Below are positions 1-6,595 of a stretch of 10,276 nt of DNA, in pieces. The notes beneath the pieces are model-generated. The model worked only from the letters and a program-made list of their open reading frames with translations. It searched no databases and was not told where the DNA came from. Position 1 is the first letter of the stretch. Each line of letters begins with the position of its first letter. The position numbers and the translations under genes are program-made. The DNA is taken from NCBI GenBank assembly GCA_963592185.1, contig CAVAVT010000054.1, positions 1 to 10,276 on the forward strand. The letters are read 5' to 3'. This DNA comes from CAVAVT01 sp963592185 (lineage in GTDB: Bacteria; Bacillota; Negativicutes; Selenomonadales; Selenomonadaceae).

Positions 1-45
1 TTAAGTACTTTTAAGTTATTGCCGTATGAAAATCATCGCGTATTG

Positions 46-75
46 AAAAACCCGCCTGCACTGCAGACGGGTTTT
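46..75 (-). terminator. Intrinsic terminator of purC
   Basis: A near-perfect inverted repeat lies 14 bp beyond the purC stop codon. Read on the minus strand, the arms AAAACCCGTCTGCA and TGCAGGCGGGTTTT pair completely if one U-G wobble is allowed. The distal arm ends in a T-run (TTTTT). The wobble pairs only in the minus-strand transcript (the plus-strand transcript would have a C/A mismatch), which fits termination of purC. Confidence 0.88.
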
Positions 76-88
76 GTTCCGTGAAAAA

Positions 89-961
89 TTATTTGAATTT
101 CTTGCCAGTAAGGACTTCATATGCCTCCTGGTATTTGCCGATGGTCTTGTCAATAACATCCTGTGGGAGCTTGTAGTCGCTGTCAGGATTAGCCTTCAGC
201 CAGTCACGAACGAACTGCTTGTCGTATGCAGGCTGTGACTTGCCAGCCTCATAGCCATCCAAAGGCCAGAAACGTGAGCTGTCCGGAGTAAGAACCTCAT
301 CACCAAGAACGATGTTGCCATTTTCATCAATACCAAACTCAAGCTTGGTGTCAGCAATGATGATACCCTTGCTCAGTGCATAGTCAGCGCACTTCTTGTA
401 GATTGCGATTGTGTAGTCACGAATCTTCTCCACATACTCTTTGCCGTGTCCTGGGAATGCCTTTTCAACAACCTCTGCAGCACGCTCAACGGATACGTTT
501 TCATCATGATCGCCAAGCTCTGCCTTGGTGCTCGGTGTGAAGATAGGCTCAGGGAGCTTCTGGGATTCCTTCAGACCCTCAGGAAGCTTTGCTCCGCAGA
601 TGGTACCGTCCTCCAGATAGTTTTCCCAGCCGCTGCCGGTGATGTATCCACGAACGATGCACTCCATTGGAACCATTTCCAGCTTCTTGCACTTCATGCT
701 GTTGCCCTGGAACTGGGGCTGCTGGAAGAATTCCGGCATGTCGTTATTGTCAACGGAAATCATGTGATTGGGAATAATGTCCTTTGTGAAGTCGAACCAG
801 AATTTTGACATCTGGGTGAGGATTGCACCCTTATTGGTTATATCGTTTTTCAATATGTGGTCAAATGCGGAAATTCTGTCGGTGGCAACCATGATGATGC
901 TGTCACCTGCGTCATATACTTCACGAACTTTTCCGGATTTAAACGGCTTGTACTCTTTCAT
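89..961 (-). CDS. purC: Phosphoribosylaminoimidazole-succinocarboxamide (SAICAR) synthase, long form
   Basis: The enzyme joins CAIR and L-aspartate using ATP to make SAICAR, a cytoplasmic step of purine synthesis. Over 290 residues it shows SGKVREVYD (9-17) and ATDRISAFD (26-34) in the N-terminal nucleotide-binding part, ECIVRGYITGSGW (100-112), the FTPSTKAELGDHDENVS substrate loop (141-157), ADTKLEFG (203-210) and DEVLTPDSSRFWP (221-233). It is about 50 residues longer than the E. coli enzyme and resembles the yeast Ade1-like long form. The reading frame also offers a TTG directly before the ATG. I chose the ATG at 961 because AGGAGGT (970-976) then sits 8 nt upstream, against 5 nt for the TTG. 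No other pur gene is visible next to it. Known family; confidence is high. Confidence 0.97.
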   Translation of the reverse strand: MKEYKPFKSGKVREVYDAGDSIIMVATDRISAFDHILKNDITNKGAILTQMSKFWFDFTKDIIPNHMISVDNNDMPEFFQQPQFQGNSMKCKKLEMVPMECIVRGYITGSGWENYLEDGTICGAKLPEGLKESQKLPEPIFTPSTKAELGDHDENVSVERAAEVVEKAFPGHGKEYVEKIRDYTIAIYKKCADYALSKGIIIADTKLEFGIDENGNIVLGDEVLTPDSSRFWPLDGYEAGKSQPAYDKQFVRDWLKANPDSDYKLPQDVIDKTIGKYQEAYEVLTGKKFK

Positions 962-1008
962 CAACTATGACCTCCTGATAAATCGTTGTGTTGTTTTGCG
1001 ACTACATG

Positions 1009-1037
1009 TTTATGATAGCACAAAAAGGCGATGTTAA
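1009..1037 (-). promoter_or_regulatory. Possible sigma-A-type promoter of purC
   Basis: On the minus strand TTAACA (1032-1037; 5 of 6 to TTGACA) is followed after 17 nt by CATAAA (1009-1014; 4 of 6 to TATAAT). An overlapping TATCAT (1012-1017) is a better -10 hexamer but leaves only 14 nt spacing. It lies about 50 nt upstream of the purC start. I saw no convincing purine riboswitch or PurR-type box near it. Confidence 0.35.
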
Positions 1038-1083
1038 GAAGGTAAAATGCATGTGGGTGAGTACTTTTTTCGTTTTTCGCTTT

Positions 1084-1117
1084 TGCTTGGGGATGGATAT
1101 GATTCATATTCCAAGCA
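1084..1117. repeat. Inverted repeat upstream of purC
   Basis: TGCTTGG (1084-1090) is matched by CCAAGCA (1111-1117). A smaller ATATG/CATAT hairpin (1097-1101 and 1105-1109) is nested inside. There is no T-run on either side, so it is not a plain intrinsic terminator. It lies between panF and the possible purC promoter and could be an operator or a transcript-end structure. Function unknown. Confidence 0.4.
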
Positions 1118-1150
1118 TATGCCTTGTAAGCATGTCATCATTTAACTCAT

Positions 1151-1199
1151 CAATAAGATTTTATGCAAGTCTGAGACGTACTTATTGCTGTTGACGTCT
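1151..1199 (-). repeat. Interleaved inverted repeats downstream of panF (pseudoknot-capable)
   Basis: Two perfect inverted repeats are interleaved: AGACGT/ACGTCT (arms 1194-1199 and 1174-1179) and CAATAAG/CTTATTG (arms 1181-1187 and 1151-1157). In the panF transcript the order is arm 1a, arm 2a, arm 1b, arm 2b, with joining stretches of 6, 1 and 16 nt. That is the geometry of an H-type pseudoknot, or of two alternative hairpins. It begins 12 nt after the panF stop. No T-run follows on the minus strand. Whether it folds is inference. Confidence 0.4.
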
Positions 1200-1211
1200 A
1201 GCCTTTTATTT

Positions 1212-2702
1212 TTACCCTGCCGGGAAGAATTTATCCAAAGTTTCTTTAGGCTCTGGCTTGCCCAAATATGTTCCTATCAGGAAGAACACCAGCGAGGCTG
1301 TAATACCGATGACTATCTGGTGGAGTCCCATGACCTTGAATCCCATTGCCTGAGTGGCACAGTAAGCTATCGTGCCGCCCCCCATAGAGAGCAATGCCCC
1401 AAGCCTGTTTGCTCTTTTCCAAAAAAGCCCAAGAAGGAGCGTCCAGAAAAAAGCTGTCTCAAGACCGCCAAAGGCAAACATATTAATAATCCAAATAAGA
1501 CTCGGCGGCGTGAGCGCTATAAAGAACACAATCATGCCAATAACCGCCGTTGCAGCCATGGACAGAATGTGCAGCTCCTTATTTTCCGCTGTTTTGCCCT
1601 TTTTCTCCTTATAATGAAGATAAACGTCCTTCACAATGGCTGAAGACGCCACAATCAGAAGCCCAGATATAGTAGAAATTGATGCCGCCAAAGGCCCAAT
1701 TATAGCCACACCGGCAAGCATTGGAGGCATGACAGCCGCCACGGTTCTGGGGATGATATAGTCCACTCCGCCATATTCCGCCAAGTCTCCGGTAAGGACA
1801 CCGTGTGCCAGTATGCCTGTAAAATTTACACCTATATTCATAAAGCCCACAACCACAGTACCAATGAGCATTGCCCGATGCAGGCTCTTGGTATCCTTGT
1901 AGCTGATTCCCCGGACCACAGACTGGGGCAGGGCTATTGTACAAATTCCGACCAAAATCCACTGGGTGAGATAAAGCCCCAATGGCATATTTCCGGCGGA
2001 GAGAGGCTCCAGCATTTCCGGGTGGTTCGTGCTGATGCTGTCCATGATGGCAAAATATCCGCCACCGGCCTGTAAAACGAAGTAGAGAAGCATTACTATG
2101 CCGATCATCATCATAATTGCGCAGCAGGTGTCTGTCCAGGCCACCGCCCTAAAGCCTCCGATGGTGGTGTAGATTACTACCACAGCACCGAAAAGCACCA
2201 GACCCATTTCATAGCTATACCCCGTAACCGCCGAAAAGAGCTTTGCGCCCCCAACGAACTGGGCGGTCATAGTTCCGCAGAAAAACAGTACTATTATAAA
2301 GGCCGCCATTCCGGCAAGAAAATCCGATTTAAACCGTTCCCGGATGATATCCACCACGGTTACAGCATTGAATTTTCGAGAAAGCATTGCCACACGCTTG
2401 CCAAAAATGCCCAGCACCAAAAATATTGCGGTTACCTGTACTACAGCCATGTAAATCCAGCCAAAGCCGATTTTCCATGCCATGCCCGGCCCTCCCACAA
2501 AGGAGCTTACGGAGCTGTAGGTTGCCACAGTGGTCATTGCCAGCACGAAGCCGCCAATGTCATGATTGCCGATGAAGTACTGCTGTACGAAATTGTTTTT
2601 GAAGGCTCCGGAGCCGATTCTTCTGACATACACGCTGATTGCCACCATGAAGGTCATGAAAATCAGCAGGGGCAGCAGCTCTAAAATATTTCCATTACCC
2701 AT
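1212..2702 (-). CDS. panF: Sodium/pantothenate symporter, SSS family
   Basis: This is a sodium:solute symporter (SSS family) of the inner membrane, most like PanF, which imports pantothenate (vitamin B5) with Na+. The 496 residues carry about 12-13 hydrophobic segments. Recognisable PanF-like stretches are YFIGNHDIGGFVLAMT (42-57), SSFVGGPGMAWKIGFGW (66-82), GGFRAVAWTDT (182-192), VVRGISYKD (262-270), SISTISG (341-347) and FAFGGLETAFFW (409-420). Length is close to the E. coli protein (about 483). I chose the ATG at 2702 rather than an in-frame codon 10 residues earlier because an AAGGGGGG ribosome site (2711-2718) lies 8 nt upstream and the first membrane helix follows soon after. The start overlaps the end of yhdT by 8 bp, so translation is probably coupled. 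Pantothenate as substrate is inferred from sequence likeness and the YhdT neighbour. Confidence 0.9.
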   Translation of the reverse strand: MGNGNILELLPLLIFMTFMVAISVYVRRIGSGAFKNNFVQQYFIGNHDIGGFVLAMTTVATYSSVSSFVGGPGMAWKIGFGWIYMAVVQVTAIFLVLGIFGKRVAMLSRKFNAVTVVDIIRERFKSDFLAGMAAFIIVLFFCGTMTAQFVGGAKLFSAVTGYSYEMGLVLFGAVVVIYTTIGGFRAVAWTDTCCAIMMMIGIVMLLYFVLQAGGGYFAIMDSISTNHPEMLEPLSAGNMPLGLYLTQWILVGICTIALPQSVVRGISYKDTKSLHRAMLIGTVVVGFMNIGVNFTGILAHGVLTGDLAEYGGVDYIIPRTVAAVMPPMLAGVAIIGPLAASISTISGLLIVASSAIVKDVYLHYKEKKGKTAENKELHILSMAATAVIGMIVFFIALTPPSLIWIINMFAFGGLETAFFWTLLLGLFWKRANRLGALLSMGGGTIAYCATQAMGFKVMGLHQIVIGITASLVFFLIGTYLGKPEPKETLDKFFPAG

Positions 2703-2970
2703 TGCTGCGGCCCCCCTTCTGCTGGTCCTCATCGCTGTCCAGATTCATGTCCTTGAAAATGAAGGTGGTGAGGAGCTTTACCATGAAAATGGCAAAAAAC
2801 CAGGTGCCGATGCTGGAGGTAAGCGCCCAAAGGGGCATCCCCAGTACAGTTACGCCGGAATCAGCAAGGCCGAAGCCTGCAAATAGCCAAAACACAATTA
2901 TGGCCGCCAAAACCAGTCCAGTAGCAACAGCCTCCCGGCAAATCTGGCGGTATTTTTTTTCTTCTGTCAA
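2695..2970 (-). CDS. yhdT: YhdT family (DUF997) small membrane protein
   Basis: A 91-residue protein with two predicted membrane helices (about 14-36 and 47-71), then FIFKDMNLDSDED, which matches the Y-R-D-I-P-L-E-D type end of YhdT proteins, and a charged tail. YhdT (DUF997) is typically encoded directly before panF and is thought to be an accessory of the symporter; its exact role is unknown. The start is TTG at 2968-2970, supported by GAAGGGA about 9 nt upstream; no ATG is available before the first helix. Its stop overlaps the panF start in ATGGGTAA. The gap to the upstream SDR gene is 84 bp with no clear terminator or promoter, so all three genes may share a transcript. Confidence 0.85.
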   Translation of the reverse strand: MTEEKKYRQICREAVATGLVLAAIIVFWLFAGFGLADSGVTVLGMPLWALTSSIGTWFFAIFMVKLLTTFIFKDMNLDSDEDQQKGGRSNG

Positions 2971-3054
2971 TTAAATTCGTCCCTTCGTTTAATATTTCCC
3001 ACTGGGTAACGGACGTTTAAGTTCCACTCCCGGGAATTTTACAGCATCATGCTC

Positions 3055-3837
3055 TCACTTTCCCAGTGAAGCCAAAATCCCTCCATCCACGTATAAAATG
3101 TGTCCATTCACAAAATTTGAAGCATCGGAAGCCAGGAAAACCGCCGGTCCGATAAGGTCATCAGTCTCCCCCCAGCGCTCTGCCGGAGTTCTGGACTTGA
3201 TGAACTTGTCAAAGGGATGGCCGTTTTCACGCAGCGGCGCTGTCTGAGGCGTAGCTATGTAGCCGGGGCCAAGGCCGTTGCACTGGATGTTCTGTGCGCC
3301 GTACTCCGTGGCAATGTTCTTGGTGAGCATTTTTAGGCCACCCTTTGCCGCAGTGTAGGCGGATACAGTGTCACGTCCCACTTCGCTAAGCATGGAGCAG
3401 ATATTGATGATTTTGCCATGTCCCTTTTTCAGCATCCCCGGCAATACAGCCTTTGACACAATAAAGGGCGCATTCAGGTCAATATCGATGACCTGTCGGA
3501 ACTCCTCGGCCTTCATCTCCACCATGGGAATGCGCTTGATAATTCCTGCGTTGTTCACAAGGATATCGATGGTGCCAAGCTCCTCTTCGATGCTTTTCAC
3601 CATTTTGACCACAGCGGCCTCATCCGTAACATCGCAAATAAAGCCGTGGGCCTTGATGCCGTCACGCTCATAGTCCGCCAGTGCCTGGTCCATGTGCTTC
3701 TGGCTGCGGCAGTTAAAAGCTATTTTTGCCCCTGCATCTGCATAAGCCTTGGCAATGGTGTAGCCGATACCGTAGGCAGCCCCCGTCACCAGAGCTACCT
3801 TGCCCTCCAGTGAAAACATCTTGAAAATCTCCTGCAT
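3055..3837 (-). CDS. Gluconate 5-dehydrogenase-like short-chain dehydrogenase
   Basis: A classical SDR oxidoreductase of 260 residues, probably interconverting D-gluconate and 5-keto-D-gluconate with NAD(P)H in the cytoplasm. Visible motifs: TGAAYGIG cofactor loop (18-25), D69 in the CDV stretch, NNAG (95-98), and the catalytic set N122, S148, Y161, K165 (YTAAK). The stretches INICSMLSEVGRDTVSAYTA (144-163), TPAERWGETDDLIGPAVFLA (217-236) and NGHILYVDGG (244-253) closely resemble IdnO/gluconate 5-dehydrogenase rather than KduD, though KduD-like activity cannot be excluded. The ATG at 3837 has GGAGGGG 4 nt upstream. A second ATG at 3819 (before FSLEGK) has AGGAG at about 9 nt, so the start could be six residues shorter. 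It is divergent from the phosphoesterase gene and may be cotranscribed with yhdT-panF. Substrate is inferred. Confidence 0.87.
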   Translation of the reverse strand: MQEIFKMFSLEGKVALVTGAAYGIGYTIAKAYADAGAKIAFNCRSQKHMDQALADYERDGIKAHGFICDVTDEAAVVKMVKSIEEELGTIDILVNNAGIIKRIPMVEMKAEEFRQVIDIDLNAPFIVSKAVLPGMLKKGHGKIINICSMLSEVGRDTVSAYTAAKGGLKMLTKNIATEYGAQNIQCNGLGPGYIATPQTAPLRENGHPFDKFIKSRTPAERWGETDDLIGPAVFLASDASNFVNGHILYVDGGILASLGK

Positions 3838-3871
3838 AATACCCCTCCATTCATTTGTTCATGGATTACTT

Positions 3872-3901
3872 AATATAATAGCATGTCTGGCTTAATTTTA
3901 A
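3872..3901 (-). promoter_or_regulatory. Weak candidate promoter of the SDR gene
   Basis: On the minus strand TTAAAA (3896-3901) and TATATT (3872-3877) are spaced by 18 nt, about 35 nt upstream of the SDR start. Both hexamers are imperfect and the stretch is AT-rich, so this is only a candidate. Confidence 0.28.
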
Positions 3902-3953
3902 TATAACTGAAGATTACATCACAGGTGAAAAATTGTTTTCCATCAAAAAATCA

Positions 3954-3981
3954 TTGACCTGTAGTAAACTCCAGATATTAT
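3954..3981 (+). promoter_or_regulatory. Promoter of the phosphoesterase gene
   Basis: TTGACC (3954-3959; 5 of 6) is followed after 16 nt by TATTAT (3976-3981; 5 of 6), about 40 nt upstream of the chosen start. Transcription from here would begin near 3988, downstream of an in-frame ATG at 3933. That excludes the longer version of the protein. Confidence 0.6.
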
Positions 3982-4022
3982 ATTATCACCATGATATATT
4001 TACGTTTAAAGGAATGATATAT

Positions 4023-5348
4023 ATGGAAGATAAAAATACAAAAAACACCACAAAATTGCTATCCAGAAGGAATTTTCTCGCCGGAGTCACCGGTATTGTA
4101 GTGCTGGCTGGCGGCGGATATGCGCTGAGCCGCTCCGCCCTTGGCCGAAGCCTCACCCAGAGCACGAAGCGTCTTGCCCGTGCCGCCGGAATTGATGTCC
4201 AGTACCTTCGTCAGATTGTAACCGAGGACAGCAAGAACTCCCGTACAATCATGTGGCAGTCCGACTCTCCCATTGAAGGAATCCATGTGGAATACAGGAA
4301 AAAGGGCAGCCCTGCTGACTCCGCCCCTGAGCAGACCCTGCCAATCAGCGAAACCTTTACCGATGACGGTGTCACCGTAACAATTTACACCGCAGAGGTA
4401 AAAAATCTCGCCACCGGCACAGAATACGAATACCGCATTGCCACAGACTCCCTTGAAAGTGACTGGCACCCTCTTACCACGGAAAATGGCTCCGGCTTCA
4501 AGGCGCTGATTTTCCCTGACTCCCAGTCCAACGATTACTCCGACTGGAAAAACCTTGCCCAGGGAGCGGCTTCAAGGAACCCGGATGCTGCATTTTTCAC
4601 CAATCTTGGAGATTTGGTGGACAACGGAGAGGACCACACCCAGTGGAATGCCTGGTTCGACGGCGTTGAGGGCATCATTGACCGCATCCCCTTCGCCCCG
4701 GTTATGGGAAATCACGAAACCTACAACCAGCAATGGAAGGTGCGGCTTCCCGAGGCATATCTTCATGAATTTGCCACCCCTTCAAACGGAAGCGAAAAAT
4801 TCAACCGTTATTACTATTCCTTCGACTACGGCCCTGTACACTTCATCGTGCTGAACACACAGGCAGACGAAACCGAGTCCTTTAAGTCCGGTCTGATGGA
4901 AGAACAGATTCCCTGGCTCCGTAAAGATATGGCAAAGAACACAAAAAAATGGAGCATTGTGCTCCTTCACAGGGACCTGCTCCAATACCGCATAAACGGC
5001 CGCCCCGAACGTCAGGAAGGGTTCTCCCCTGAAGGCGAGCTTCTCATGCCTATTTTTGACGAGCTGGGAATCGATATTGTATTTTCTGCACATCTCCATA
5101 CCTATAGGAACCGTGGCCATATCAAAAACTTCCGCCGTGACAGCAGTGGACCCCTTTACATACTGACAGGTGTGGCTGGCAACGTGCGCTATCCCAATCT
5201 CTGGATCGATCACGACCTTGACGAAGCCACCGCCCCACAGCCGGAAACCGACAACTACCTGACCATGGAGGTCACAGACTCAGCCATTGACATACGCTGC
5301 TTCCTGCCAGACGGCAAAGAAATCGATAGGGCAGAAGTGAAAAAATAA
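4023..5348 (+). CDS. Tat-exported purple-acid-phosphatase-like metallophosphoesterase
   Basis: A two-metal phosphoesterase probably acting outside the cytoplasmic membrane; substrate unknown. The 441 residues begin with a twin-arginine signal: S14-R15-R16-N17-F18-L19 followed by a hydrophobic stretch (about 20-35). A beta-rich, fibronectin-like N-terminal domain as in purple acid phosphatases spans about 60-155. The metallophosphoesterase core follows: D166/Q168 (PDSQS), GD at 196-197 (NLGDLVDNG), GNHE (229-232), H316 (LLHRD) and H357/H359 (SAHLHTYRNRG). The first motif is DxQ rather than the commoner DxH/DxG. The ATG at 4023 is chosen because AAAGGA (4008-4013) lies 9 nt upstream, it follows the promoter, and it puts the Tat motif near the N-terminus. 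Single gene, divergent from the SDR gene. A decayed copy of its 3' end lies near 6650-6766. Confidence 0.87.
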   Translation: MEDKNTKNTTKLLSRRNFLAGVTGIVVLAGGGYALSRSALGRSLTQSTKRLARAAGIDVQYLRQIVTEDSKNSRTIMWQSDSPIEGIHVEYRKKGSPADSAPEQTLPISETFTDDGVTVTIYTAEVKNLATGTEYEYRIATDSLESDWHPLTTENGSGFKALIFPDSQSNDYSDWKNLAQGAASRNPDAAFFTNLGDLVDNGEDHTQWNAWFDGVEGIIDRIPFAPVMGNHETYNQQWKVRLPEAYLHEFATPSNGSEKFNRYYYSFDYGPVHFIVLNTQADETESFKSGLMEEQIPWLRKDMAKNTKKWSIVLLHRDLLQYRINGRPERQEGFSPEGELLMPIFDELGIDIVFSAHLHTYRNRGHIKNFRRDSSGPLYILTGVAGNVRYPNLWIDHDLDEATAPQPETDNYLTMEVTDSAIDIRCFLPDGKEIDRAEVKK

Positions 5349-5404
5349 CGAAAAAAGCATACAAACCACGGTATCATGCTGTAAGCGCCGGTATATCCCC
5401 ATTT

Positions 5405-5436
5405 GATGAAAAGCTGAATAGGCGGATTCTTTCATC
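5405..5436 (+). repeat. Hairpin after the phosphoesterase gene (copy 1 of a repeated element)
   Basis: GATGAAA (5405-5411) pairs with TTTCATC (5430-5436), with an inner GAAT/ATTC stem, a bulged AGCT and a 6-nt loop. It starts 57 nt after the stop. There is little T-run after it, so termination would be weak. A diverged copy of the same hairpin lies at 6810-6839. Confidence 0.5.
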
Positions 5437-5456
5437 CTAATCCAACTTTCGTTTCA

Positions 5457-5485
5457 TTGACATATGTATATTGCTCTGCTAGTAT
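5457..5485 (+). promoter_or_regulatory. Promoter of the DUF3990 cassette
   Basis: A perfect TTGACA (5457-5462) is followed after 17 nt by TAGTAT (5480-5485). An overlapping TATAAA (5483-5488) would give 20 nt spacing. Transcription would start near 5492, giving a leader of about 70 nt with the hairpin at 5499-5537. The cassette thus has its own promoter. Confidence 0.65.
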
Positions 5486-5498
5486 AAATTTAACATCT

Positions 5499-5537
5499 CC
5501 CCCAGGTCTCTGCACTTTGTGCATGCACACTTGGGGG
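5499..5537 (+). promoter_or_regulatory. Leader hairpin before the DUF3990 gene, possible attenuator
   Basis: CCCCCAGGT (5499-5507) pairs with ACTTGGGGG (5529-5537) over 9 bp including one G-U. A nested TGCAC/GTGCA hairpin (5511-5515 and 5519-5523) lies inside. CGTTTTG follows, so it resembles a weak intrinsic terminator set between the promoter and the ribosome site (AGGAGG, 5551-5556). It may limit readthrough into the cassette. The regulatory role is inferred. Confidence 0.5.
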
Positions 5538-5561
5538 CGTTTTGCTATCAAGGAGGCAGCT

Positions 5562-6020
5562 ATGGCTACAAAAATTTTTCACGGTAGTAATGTTGAGNNN
5601 NNNNNNNNNNNNNNNNNNNNNNNNNNNNNNNNNNNNNNNNNNNNNNNNNNNNNNNNNNNNNNNNNNNNNNNNNNNNNNNNNNNNNNNNNNNNNNNNNNNN
5701 NNNNNNNNNNNNNNNNNNNNNNNNNNNNNNNNNNNNNNNNNNNNNNNNNNNNNNNNNNNNNNNNNNNNNNNNNNNNNNNNNNNNNNNNNNNNNNNNNNNN
5801 NNNNNNNNNNNNNNNNNNNNNNNNNNNNNNNNNNNNNNNNNNNNNNNNNNNNNNNNNNNNNNNNNNNNNNNNNNNNNNNNNNNNNNNNNNNNNNNNNNNN
5901 NNNNNNNNNNNNNNNNNNNNNNNNNNNNNNNNNNNNNNNNNNNNNNNNNNNNNNNNNNNNNNNNNNNNNNNNNNNNNNNNNNNNNNNNNNNNNNNNTTTG
6001 AAGGAAGTGAAAAATTATGA
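5562..6020 (+). CDS. DUF3990 protein, putative ADP-ribosyltransferase-fold toxin (interrupted by N gap)
   Basis: Only the two ends can be read: MATKIFHGSNVE at the start and FEGSEKL at the end, with 399 Ns (133 codons) between. Both ends are in one frame, giving 152 residues if the gap length is right, close to the usual size of DUF3990 proteins. IFHGS at the N-terminus fits DUF3990 and the first HG(S/T) motif of ADP-ribosyltransferase-fold enzymes, where the His contacts NAD. A hydrophobic-F-x-G-S-E ending is also what I would expect of this family. AGGAGG (5551-5556) sits 5 nt before the ATG. The stop overlaps the next start as ATGA, so the two genes are probably translationally coupled. 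The active-site residues lie in the gap, so activity cannot be judged. The gap could in principle hide two genes instead of one. Confidence 0.6.
   Translation: MATKIFHGSNVEXXXXXXXXXXXXXXXXXXXXXXXXXXXXXXXXXXXXXXXXXXXXXXXXXXXXXXXXXXXXXXXXXXXXXXXXXXXXXXXXXXXXXXXXXXXXXXXXXXXXXXXXXXXXXXXXXXXXXXXXXXXXXXXXXXXXXFEGSEKL
5598..5996. other. Run of 399 undetermined bases
   Basis: A block of Ns, probably an assembly gap. It starts and ends on codon boundaries of the DUF3990 frame and its length is a multiple of three. Its true length is unknown. Confidence 0.99.
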
Positions 6021-6487
6021 AAAATAAATACTTTCCGGATGAAGAGGTTACTGAAAATGACTTATATTTTGTATGCTACATGGTGGAACGGGTGGCTAGA
6101 AAGCTTAAACAGCATAATAAATATGTGGTCAATGCAATCGGACGTGAAGAGCTGTATCATCTGCTGAGCTGCGCAAACACATTACACAGCGAAAATCCAG
6201 AAAAGGTGGAAAATGACTGGATTACAGACTATAAACTCTCTGAAGGGAATTTTGATATTACTCAGGTAGATTCTGAGTTAGCACAGATTATCCCATCTGC
6301 CCTGGACATGGGGGCCGTATATCAACGACTCATATGTGATACCCTTGGTAGTAAGGAAAACTTTGTAGATGGGATTATTAGAGTATATAATGACCCCATA
6401 TGTGAGGTTATAGACAATTACAACTGCAGTGCATTCTATGAACCATCCTATGTAATTGCCCGAGCATATCAGCAGGGAGGCTTTTAG
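6017..6487 (+). CDS. Conserved-looking hypothetical protein, partner of the DUF3990 gene
   Basis: I do not recognise a named domain. The 156 residues look soluble, acidic and mainly helical: VTENDLYFVCYMVERVARKL (10-29), a HLLSCANTLHSENPEKVEND stretch (48-67), then a C-terminal half ending in IDNYNCSAFYEPSYVIARAY (133-152). There is no signal peptide or membrane segment. AAGGAAG (6001-6007) precedes the start, which overlaps the end of the DUF3990 gene by 4 bp (ATGA). From memory, similar proteins occur next to DUF3990 genes in other anaerobic Bacillota; I cannot verify this here. Position and overlap suggest an antitoxin, immunity or cofactor role, which is inference. Parts of it look more AT-rich by eye than the metabolic genes around it (e.g. 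22 G+C of 60 at 6061-6120), consistent with acquisition by transfer. Confidence 0.75.
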   Translation: MKNKYFPDEEVTENDLYFVCYMVERVARKLKQHNKYVVNAIGREELYHLLSCANTLHSENPEKVENDWITDYKLSEGNFDITQVDSELAQIIPSALDMGAVYQRLICDTLGSKENFVDGIIRVYNDPICEVIDNYNCSAFYEPSYVIARAYQQGGF

Positions 6488-6510
6488 TTCATAATAAATA
6501 CAAAGAAGGT

Positions 6511-6589
6511 GCTACCGATAGTCGGTTGGCCCGCAAAATAAATGGTTAGAAATAACCACTCAGTTTGGTAGGCTGGGGCGGTTATTTCT
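6511..6589. ncRNA. Structured RNA-like segment with terminator-type hairpin
   Basis: A short ACCGA/TCGGT hairpin near 6514-6526 is followed by a long one: AGAAATAACC (6548-6557) pairs with GGTTATTTCT (6580-6589), extendable by three more pairs around one mismatch, with TGTTTT after it on the plus strand. GGTTA (6544-6548) can also pair with TAACC (6553-6557), so two folds compete. It starts about 25 nt after the 156-residue gene and may terminate that operon. The GAAATAACC/GGTTATTTC pattern resembles hairpins seen beside small holin-like type I toxin genes in Bacillota (from memory), but no such toxin reading frame is visible here. Confidence 0.4.
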
Positions 6590-6595
6590 GTTTTC

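Noticed and set aside
1185..1962. Open frames on the plus strand and in another minus frame within panF
   Set aside because: They overlap a well-supported membrane transporter, and their translations are low-complexity or Cys/Pro-rich without domains.
2971..3054. Terminator or promoter between the SDR gene and yhdT
   Set aside because: Only short palindromes (CCCGGG, TTCCC/GGGAA) are present; no stem with a T-run and no clear promoter hexamers.
3933..4022. Longer start for the phosphoesterase at 3933
   Set aside because: It lies upstream of the best promoter, has no good ribosome site, and would place 30 extra residues before the Tat motif.
5486..5556. Type III toxin-antitoxin RNA (tandem repeats plus terminator before a toxin gene)
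   Set aside because: The promoter-to-gene leader is only about 70 nt and contains one hairpin, no tandem repeats of the ToxI kind.
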